A stretch of 64,000 nt of DNA from NCBI GenBank assembly GCA_026260175.1, contig JAKCWW010000598.1:1-64000 (forward strand). Direction: 5' to 3'. This document shows, piece by piece, positions 56,830 through 64,000 of this stretch. Within the stretch, counting starts at the first letter, position 1. Every line of letters starts with the position of its first letter. A program made the position numbers and the translations under genes. Below the pieces are notes generated by a model, which saw nothing but the letters and a program-made list of their open reading frames with translations, ran no database searches and was not told the DNA's origin. The stretch comes from Reticulitermes lucifugus (taxonomy: Eukaryota > Arthropoda > Insecta > Blattodea > Rhinotermitidae).

Positions 56830-57555
56830 TTAAAATTTATTTTATAGATGTATTTAAACGAAATGTGCGGAATGTGTGAAGCAAAGGTGGTATTGTGACG
56901 GTCTTTTTCATTTATGCGTGCACCCTGGTTTGTAGTCTATTCGAGTGTTGCGTTTTGTCAGTGATTTTTTTTAACGTGAAATTTAAAGTTGTAAGATTTG
57001 TAGTTGTGGTGTGGTAAGTGTGTAGTAACGCGAGTACGTAGGTGCCTGCTGATATGTGTGCTGTTGCTGCAAGTTGCTCAGAGAACCAGTCAAGGAGAAT
57101 ACATAAAGCCAGCCAGGGTATGTGTCGGCTATAATACCGCCTGTCATCAGGAAGTGGTTGCGTATGACACTGCATTACGTACGTAGTTCTGTTGTAGATT
57201 TGTGGGTGTAAGAGGAAGGCGGTAACAGAGGGAAGTCACATTTATTGGGATTCGGGTTGGAGCTATGTTGTGTGTTGATCAATTTTGTTTTAGTTTCTCT
57301 GCGTTTTCCTTACCCAGTGTATTTATCGGTTTCGTATGATTTTCGGGATAAACATAGATTGTTTTATAACTATATAAATTAATTTGGAGTTTATTTTTCA
57401 AATTAAGAGAACCAAAATATGAATACTGTTTTGAATAATATTATCCACTTCTTCGTCGTATCCATTCCTGAAAGTGGACACATCGTGTTTAACCCATTGC
57501 TTTTTATAGTACATCGTTAAAGTATTACACATGCTAATTGTAAGATAGCTAATGC
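56830..57555. other. No recognised gene
   Basis: G+T-rich on the plus strand. An 87-codon minus-strand open frame at 57175-56912 has no recognised domain. If the exon at 56527-56781 is real, its upstream exon or promoter could lie here. Confidence 0.4.
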
Positions 57556-57559
57556 CACA

Positions 57560-58735
57560 GCCTTCACATAGATACAGATTATTAACAGTAGTTTATTGCC
57601 ATTTTGAAACGCTTCATGTTTCCATCGAAAACGATCATATCAGGCGTTCTACGAAATCTTAAAAATCAAGGTAAAATGTTTTTATTTGAAAGCACTTTCA
57701 AGTATTACAACAGGTTTTTTTCTTTTTTCAATGACTCGACAGCCCCTTGGGGGCCTAGGCCGCCTCATTGTTCGAGGCTTCACGATCACCCTTTGAGACA
57801 CACCACACTCGGTAGGACTCCTCTGGACGAGTGACCAGTTCGTCGCAGAGACCTCTGCCTGACAACACACAACACTTACAATAGACAGACATCCATGCCC
57901 CCCGGCGGGATTCGAACCCACAATCCTAGTAAGCGAGCGGTCGCAGACCCACGCCTTAGACCGCGCGGCCACTGGGATCGGTATCACAACGTATATGTTA
58001 CAATAATATTGTAGTTTTGATAGTACAACATGTAGGTAGACGGTTGTGTAATTACTATGATGTTCTTTAAAATTTTCTTAGGACCTATTTCTTGAAACGC
58101 AGTTAAAGATTAAAAATTAAACTTAAAATTTAATGTGTAAATGTCCATGTATTGGTTCGAGTAACTGGCCGGCCACTGGTCTTGGTTATTGAGTTTTCCG
58201 TAGTGTAGCGCACATGTCTTGCGTATGTTACGGTGAATTTCTTTTGTTGATATGCTGCGTAGATTTGTATATATGTTATGCTTGCCTTCATCGGGTACTT
58301 CGTCAGGCTGTTATCAGTTTTCAGTTTTACTTCGTTTCCTGTATTTTTTTGCTCTGCACTACCGATGTATACTGCATTGGCCAGCCAGTTACTCTACCAA
58401 ATGTATGGACATTTACCCATCAAATTTTAGGTTTAATTTTTTAATCTGTAACTACATTTTGAGACACAGGTTCCAGGAAAAGGTTAAAGAAATTGTAAAG
58501 AAAATTGTAGTAATTACACAACCGTCTACCTACGTGTTATACTATCAAAAACTACAGTATTATTGTAACATATACGTTGTAATATTTGAAAGTTCTGTCA
58601 AATAAAAACATTTTACCTTGATTTTTAAGATCTTATAGAGGAACGCCTGATGATCGTTTTCGATAGAAGCATGTAACGTTTGAAAATGACAATAAAAATG
58701 TTGTGTTAGACAGAAGACTCTGTATCAGTGTGAAT
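57560..58735. repeat. Long inverted repeat, arms of ~350 bp, one arm split by a SINE
   Basis: The left arm (57560-57711 and 57982-58185) pairs with the right arm (58370-58735). Matching stretches include CGAAAACGATCAT and TCTTAAAAATCAAGGTAAAA with their complements around 58650-58606, CGTATATGTTACAATAATA with the complement near 58577, GGTAGACGGTTGTGTAATTA with the complement near 58533, GTAAATGTCC with the complement near 58415, and GAGTAACTGGC with the complement near 58396. The unpaired centre is about 58186-58369. Each arm has diverged by many substitutions. No coding sequence is evident. It could be a foldback-type element or two head-to-head copies of an unknown repeat. Confidence 0.85.
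57714..57981 (-). repeat. SINE family A inserted in the inverted-repeat arm
   Basis: It starts on the minus strand at CCGATCCCAGTGGCCGCGCG (57981) and ends in an A tail (plus-strand T run at 57714). It is flanked by TATTACAAC (57703-57711) and TATCACAAC (57982-57990), an imperfect 9-bp target duplication, and these bases are contiguous in the uninterrupted right arm. Confidence 0.85.
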
Positions 58736-58739
58736 GGTG

Positions 58740-59570
58740 ATTAGACACAACGGGATGGATTCCCTTATAACTAATGTCACAGCAGTCTGCGCCTGGTAGC
58801 TTTCTGGCTATCGTTTTATGACACTACCTGTGTAGTATTTTCGTGTTTTCTGTGGACAATTAGTTCGGTGGTACGCCTATCAAGAAAGGAAATAGACGAA
58901 ATCGAAGACCTTAAGCTTGAAAATTGTAAATCAAAGGAAACAGGTGATAGAGGGTAGCTCCACATCATTTCTACCGGCTTAGCAGTCACTCATAATGACG
59001 ATCAGTACTGTACTCTTCGGACAGTGTAAGCAAATTACGTTACATACTGTAGTTGTACATTCGATCAATTTATTTCAGTTCAGACTGTGATGATCCACCA
59101 TCACTTACACATGCAAGTACATACCTTAAATTAATGTTCTCCTAATTATAAAAATGTATTAGGTTTATGGAATTTTTCCCCACCCGTTTCATCGTATTGT
59201 AAGTTGTTTTGCTTAACGCAGGGCATACTTCAGAAAGAAACGAGTCTGTCGGTACTTCTTTACGGGCCTTTTAGCCGTTAGCTTCCTCACCATCTCTCTG
59301 CAAGTAGCAGCTCAGCTCACAATTGATGATAACGAAAAAATGTCTCAGGAGTGGTGAACCTTCTGGCTGCCAAGTTTACACCTGAAGTTACTTACGAATA
59401 AGACTTAGTGCCAACCCTTCTCACTTCTCCAGTACGTAATTTAATGTGGCTAACCATTGCTTTGTCGGAAATGAGAAATGCACACAATATTAGTAGTAAA
59501 TCCTGAAGAGAAGGGAAGAAAAGATACCTCTTGCGATAATATTAAATTGTGTCTAAATGAATAGGCTGTG
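58740..59570. other. No recognised gene
   Basis: No repeat core or coding feature was recognised. Confidence 0.5.
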
Positions 59571-59572
59571 AA

Positions 59573-59650
59573 CGTGTGGACTGAATTCATCTGGGTCAGG
59601 ATTGGGTCCAGTGGTGTGCTGTGCTGAACACAGTACATTCTGGACAGGTA
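59573..59650 (+). repeat. LINE 3' tail fragment, GHVARMGE family
   Basis: The plus-strand frame after a stop reads IHLGQDWVQWCAVLNTVHSG, matching DWIHLAQDRVQWRALVNTVMNL-type ends seen elsewhere. It is only about 25 codons long. Confidence 0.5.
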
Positions 59651-59759
59651 GAAAGACTCATCAGTAAGATCAATGCATGGATTTGGTCAGTTAATATACA
59701 GCAACGGCAAAACTATTTAACTAAGAATTACAGTATGGTTATCCTTTGAATTAGCAGGT

Positions 59760-60005
59760 GGCTTCAGATGCTGACCAGAAACAAAACCTTGCAATCACCA
59801 CTACCAGTCGAAATATCAGTTGGTGCCAAATTTGGCACCAGTGTCAGTGGTTCTCCATCACTGGTACTGTAGCCAATGCTTCTGCTGAGATTCGAACTGG
59901 CTAACTCCCGAATAAAATTAGCCTGTTTAATTTTAGGATGTAATTTAGAATTACGTGTATAGTTCTGTGCATAAGTGATGCAACATGTTGCACTCATCAA
60001 GTTCT
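59760..60005 (-). repeat. Unclassified tRNA-like repeat containing a 20-bp palindrome
   Basis: The minus strand contains CCAGTTCGAATCTCAGCAG near 59900-59880, a possible B box. Further on lies the perfect palindrome TGGTGCCAAATTTGGCACCA at 59821-59840. The open frame on this strand is not considered coding. Assignment as a SINE is tentative. Confidence 0.35.
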
Positions 60006-60324
60006 GTAATAACTCACCGATGTGTTGTGGGATATTGGAATTTGAGATAAATTCACCTTATCACATAGGACTGGATCGTAAACTGGGCCACATTTAGAAT
60101 GGACTGTGTTGGTCGAACCTCTTCTTGTTGTCTGACGTAACAAGAAGCAGACTATTGTAAGTAAATGGCTTAGATAAGGGACGCTTAGTGGTGTACGTCA
60201 CAAGGCATTTGTTTCGTGATGCTGTGTTACAAGGTTCGGTTCTTGCAGGACATACTTATAACCAACTGCATGCAGCAGAGCCCCTCATAAGCTAATATTT
60301 GATGAGTTGAACAGTATATATGGA

Positions 60325-60435
60325 ATCTGCTACTGCTGCTACTACTACTACTACCACCACCACCACCACTCCTACTACTGCTGCTGCTGCTGCTTTCTGC
60401 TACTTTAAAGTAGCAGTAGTAGTAGTAGGAGTAGT
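60325..60435. repeat. CTA/CCA/CTG trinucleotide array with internal palindrome
   Basis: (CTA)n, (CCA)n and (CTG)n runs are followed by the 20-bp palindrome CTGCTACTTTAAAGTAGCAG at 60397-60416 and then (AGT)n, so the right part can pair with the left. Confidence 0.8.
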
Positions 60436-60439
60436 TCTT

Positions 60440-61840
60440 TTCCTGATTCAGATGAACACAGTAAACATACTTCTTTAAACAAACATTTTAAATTATCTTC
60501 CCTTTATCAGTCTTTTAGGTGGTTCTTTTCATTCAGATTTTCCGGCTGAAATTGTATTTTTTTTTATTTTCTCCATCCGTGTAGATGTCCCGCCGACCTC
60601 GTCCTTGATTTCATCCTCCTAATAACATGGTGAGGAGTACAGGTCATGAGGTGCCTCATGCGGAACCTTTCCCCACCCTCGAAAATCGTAATTGTTAGTA
60701 TTTTGTAGTCCCAAGTTCTTATAAACAATTCTTATTTAAATTCAGGTCTACTGCACAATAAATACACTGCGTTTCCATTAGATAAACCTAGCGGTTAATA
60801 TTGTTTATGGAAATAATCGGTGTTGATTGTGAGAATCATTTTAACTACATAAATACAACGTGGGAAAAATGCGGAACGAAAATTTCGAGTCTTCTGGAAT
60901 GTTAAAGCTGCGTCCTTGGGTATTACACATCGAATCCCAGAAGCCTTGCGTCTTCATCACCACCGCAAAGAGAACCGCAGATCTTACAAAATACAGAGCG
61001 TTTAAACGTTAATGCATGTGGTGTGTATTCGTAGGCTACACAGACACACTATTACGGAGGATTTTACAGTTTTGTAAAGAAGAGAAATAAAGTGACGCAG
61101 GAAGAGATCCACTTTTCGGGCTTTGTTATCGTATCGCGGCAGTGAACTCAGGTTTTCTATCACTGTACGCTGCTGAAAGAACATGCCATACTCTGATAGT
61201 AAAATTATACGCACAGTTTGTGACGACTTTTTTAAAAGTAGCTTGTTGAGTGTGTCTGCCAAGTGCCAACTTTTCACTCAGTAGAAGTGGGTCGTATTTT
61301 TTTCCCTTTCTTACAGTGTACATATTTGCAGGTGCTGATTTGCAAATATAAATAACACGCGTGCAAAGGTGAAGGAGGTTCTTTAGACAGCGAAAATAGA
61401 TACATTTTGCTTAGTCAGTAACTTCTCGCATTTTGTTCGTGTGACTGCAGTCTTGTCATATAGTGTATGAATGGAAACTGAACTGCTTCGTGCAACGAAA
61501 TAATGCAACAAATCCAGTGCAATGCCCAGCAAACAACTGTTGGCTTACATTCGCTTTGTTTGGAGGAAAGAAGTTATCCTAAATTCTATGGACGGTCAAG
61601 CTGGATTCTTGATATTCGGTCTCAATTCGATAAGTTATAATTCTTTGTCACTTAGCTTTGTTGTGTCGATTGACGTATGATTTGTAAAGATCCTATGTCA
61701 GTCATTTTTTAAACCTCGGATTATATAATTTATTTTATAAACCAGCATATCGCGGCGGTAATTATTTGTACCTACACGGGAGGAGATCGCATAAAGAGGA
61801 ACTTCATGATCTGTGTTCATCGTCAGATATTGGATGAGAT
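60440..61840. other. Mostly unassigned; YQRF-type fragment at 60890-60990
   Basis: GAGTCTTCTGGAATGTTAAA at 60886 starts a weak copy of the dispersed repeat. Overlapping minus-strand frames at 61002-61323 have no recognised domain. Confidence 0.45.
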
Positions 61841-61844
61841 TAAA

Positions 61845-62110
61845 TGAGCCAGGCACGTGGCACGCATGGGAGAGAAGTGCATAATAGGGTTTTGGTGGGA
61901 AAATCTGAAGGAAAGAGACCACTTGGAAGACCTGGCGTAGATGAGAGGGTAATATGAGGGTGTGTATTCAGGAAACAAGAAGGGAGGATATGGAATGGAT
62001 TAATCCGGTTCATGGTAGGGACCAGTGGCAGGGCCTTGTGAATACGGTAATCCACCTTCTGGTCCCATTAAATGCAGGGCGTTTCGTGAATGACTGAGAA
62101 ACACTGGCTT
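61845..62110 (+). pseudogene. LINE C-terminal remnant, GHVARMGE family
   Basis: The plus strand encodes ARHVARMGEKCIIGF and then, after frame changes, EWINPVHGRDQWQGLVNTVI-like sequence, HLLVPLNAGRFVND, a stop, and ETLAC. This is the best preserved example of the LINE C-terminus here, with the HVARMGE motif intact. The reverse transcriptase is missing (5' truncation). Confidence 0.65.
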
Positions 62111-62114
62111 GCAG

Positions 62115-62880
62115 TGACTGTGCTGCATAGTTAGCCGTTACCACTTCGAAGCTCGTTCATATGTCATCGGCGGAATTTGACATTTCCATCTGGCTTGGTG
62201 TGCACAGATAATATTACAGTTGACTCATTCTTGCACATTAAAATATTTGAAGGAGACTGTGAAATCAGTGTCACCGAAGAGACCTGTCCATGCGATGACC
62301 TTGAAAAGTTCTTGTAAGACGAGCTTTAGTGAATAAGCGGAGCTACTTGCTGCCTGGCGACAGCTTTGCATTATCTAAAGTCTGAGTTGCAATACCGACC
62401 GAACTATAAGGTGCCTGTCGATTGCTTCACAAGGACAATGTTTTCCTCCGTTACCGATGTCTGGCTTACATATGTGTAACTCTGAGAATGACGGGCTACA
62501 TGGGAACAGTATAGCTACAGGATTTCATCTCTTAGGCTTCCAGGTAGACGGATTAGTGGATATACTGATGGACGGACGGACAGAGAGAGAGAGAGGGAGA
62601 GGGGGACAGCCTAAGAGCGTACACGTATAAAAAGAGACGTATTGTACATATGTTAATTCAGGGGGAAAGGTCAATATTTTGGGAGGTGATAGTATCGGTC
62701 ATTATGAGAAAAAGAGTTCATATGAACGTGTGTCTAATTCTGAATGGTTACCGAGATACAGCTGTTTGAATCTACAAATACAAAAGCATTATGAAAGTTA
62801 ATAAAGAAAGAGAAGTTATTTAATGTTAATTTAATTTAAATTTAATGTTTAAATGACATTTTTTACACAGAAATGGCAGA
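62115..62880. other. No recognised gene
   Basis: Contains a GACGGACGGACAGAGAGAGA purine-rich tract at about 62572-62605. No coding or RNA feature was recognised. Confidence 0.5.
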
Positions 62881-62884
62881 TTTG

Positions 62885-63250
62885 TTACATTAAACAATAA
62901 ATGTTCGAAAATCCCACCGTCAACCTCAACGCGCTCTGCAACTCGTGTGCGAAGATCGCGTGTTGTTCGTCTGAGTTGATCTTCACGTTTCTTTATGAGG
63001 GCAGCAGCATTTAAAATGCGAGCGAGCTATTCGTATCCACCTTTCTTTTTTCAACCTCGCGCTTCATCCAAAAAGTAACGGGGTTAGGTCTGGATATATA
63101 TATAGGCTTTGAGGGACTTTCGAATCGTGATTACACTGAGTGTGCACACTTTGTAACTGCTGGGCAAAGATTGATACTGCAGAATGCAATGAAGCGTAGG
63201 TAGGTCTACCTGGCACTTTGTTGCGCCCACCTTGTGGTTCTGTTCCTAAC
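62885..63250 (-). pseudogene. IS630/Tc1-like (DUF4817-type) transposase C-terminus
   Basis: Minus-strand reading gives YPDLTPLLFG, then MKREVEKRKVDTNSSLA (about 63070-63015), a one-base frame change, and ILNAAALIKKREDQLRRTTR followed by DLRTRVAERVEVDGGIFEHL (about 63020-62905). The PDLTP block and the VDGGIFEHLL ending are those of the transposase group also found at 46462-47340. In the parent the region after PDLTP would continue CDFFLWG with the last catalytic acid; here it reads LLFG, so the residue is lost. The upstream catalytic domain is not present. Confidence 0.65.
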
Positions 63251-63550
63251 TACTGAGGGCAGTGATTGTTACATAACGGCAATAACAATAAATACTCATG
63301 TTTACATTTTGAATTTTCATTGAATAGAATTTAAAAAATGAAAGCTAGAATTTCTGTACCAGAGAAGTTAATGTCAGAGCTCTGTTGGAGATCTAAGATT
63401 TTGACAGTGGTGAAAGTACGGATTGTGGTCTTGTAGGTTTGAGAGTGTGTAGGCTGGTTGGTTGTTATTCGGAGTAAGCTGAACGTTTTGAAGGAACATG
63501 TCGCTTCCATCGTCACCGTACCGTGAATTATGGCAGCGTGCACAGTTTTA

Positions 63551-63772
63551 GGTGGCTGGTTACTAACGTTTCGGAAGCACGTGCTACCTCCATCTTTAGG
63601 ATACCCTGGATTTTAACGCAGTGTAGTCTGATAGGTGGTTACCGAGTTTTTGTAGGAACCTGTAGCCTCCGTCTTCAGGGTACCCAGGATTTTGACACCG
63701 CTTAATGTAGTAGGTGATTACCAACTTTTCTGAGGAACTGCTGCTTTCACCATTGGGTTATAACCCAGAAAA
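63551..63772 (+). repeat. YQRF-type repeat in three ~80-bp tandem units
   Basis: Units start with GGTGGCTGGTTACTAACGTT (63551), GGTGGTTACCGAGTTTTTGT (63634) and GGTGATTACCAACTTTTCTG (63713). Each is followed by an AGGAAC-like string, a CTCCATCTTCAGGGTA-like block and CCCAGGATTTTGAC. The first two show that the unit is about 79-83 bp. Confidence 0.8.
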
Positions 63773-63774
63773 CT

Positions 63775-64000
63775 GTAATCTTCGTTATGAATGTGCATAC
63801 ATGTCATTTTTCTTGTGTGCGTGTGTGTGTTTGCGCGTGCACCTTGCTGTTCGGTTTCTTATATATTGCAGTTAATCAGCCCTCTTTAATCTTGTTTGTA
63901 TTTTAATTTTAGATTTTTTGTGTCTTCATTTTATTATCTTACCATCATTGTCCATCACAAATCTCATTTCAGAACTTCAATTATCTTTGTAACGCTTTCT
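63775..64000. other. No recognised gene
   Basis: A (TG)n-like tract lies near 63815-63840. T-rich sequence follows to the window end. Confidence 0.5.

Overview
The window looks like a repeat-dominated intergenic or intronic stretch of a large insect genome, most likely a cockroach or termite (Blattodea; Periplaneta-like is my best guess). The guess rests on the repeat vocabulary: a tRNA-Leu-type SINE, a repeat whose conceptual peptides read like YQRF or PETSVNNYH, several DNA-transposon superfamilies common in insects, and a LINE whose 3' end encodes a GHVARMGE-like motif. Composition is AT-rich, with many microsatellites, two N gaps and no bacterial-style gene organisation. No complete host protein-coding gene can be recognised. 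The only intact functional gene I can defend is a tRNA-Leu(CAG) at 17018-17101.

Left part (1-17 kb): a decayed LINE of the type with a C-terminal restriction-like endonuclease (RLE) lies on the minus strand at about 3875-7275 and is interrupted by a ~500-bp insertion. A second, unrelated LINE relic on the plus strand (7690-8790) keeps a YADD reverse transcriptase motif. Next come a frameshifted fragment of a conserved repetitive protein of unknown function (10816-11283), SINE copies and simple repeats.

Middle (17-41 kb): the tRNA gene, an alternating purine-pyrimidine/G-rich block (18530-18577), a decayed 43-bp minisatellite (20348-21066), and a clear nested structure in which a dead 1327-bp mariner (25643-26969, TA target duplication) sits in the 3' end of another RLE LINE (25564-28071). 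A 1067-bp deleted hAT element (29502-30568) follows, then a dense mix of SINEs and LINE tails, including a head-to-head inverted pair at 39011-39192.

Right part (41-64 kb): around 41.77-41.99 kb there is a CpG cluster ending in a consensus splice donor. Beyond it, sampled plus-strand lines become richer in T than A and in G than C, which could mark a first exon and the start of a long intron. This stretch also holds IS630/Tc1-like relics and a 226-bp MITE derived from them, a hAT-like MITE, a polypyrimidine tandem duplication (51.95-52.80 kb), a ~1.2-kb inverted repeat split by a SINE (57560-58735), and one minus-strand open segment (56527-56781) with a convincing signal peptide and plausible splice sites, the best candidate for an unrecognised host exon.

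All assignments are by eye. Boundaries of decayed repeats are approximate, typically to within 20-50 bases, unless a target duplication is stated.
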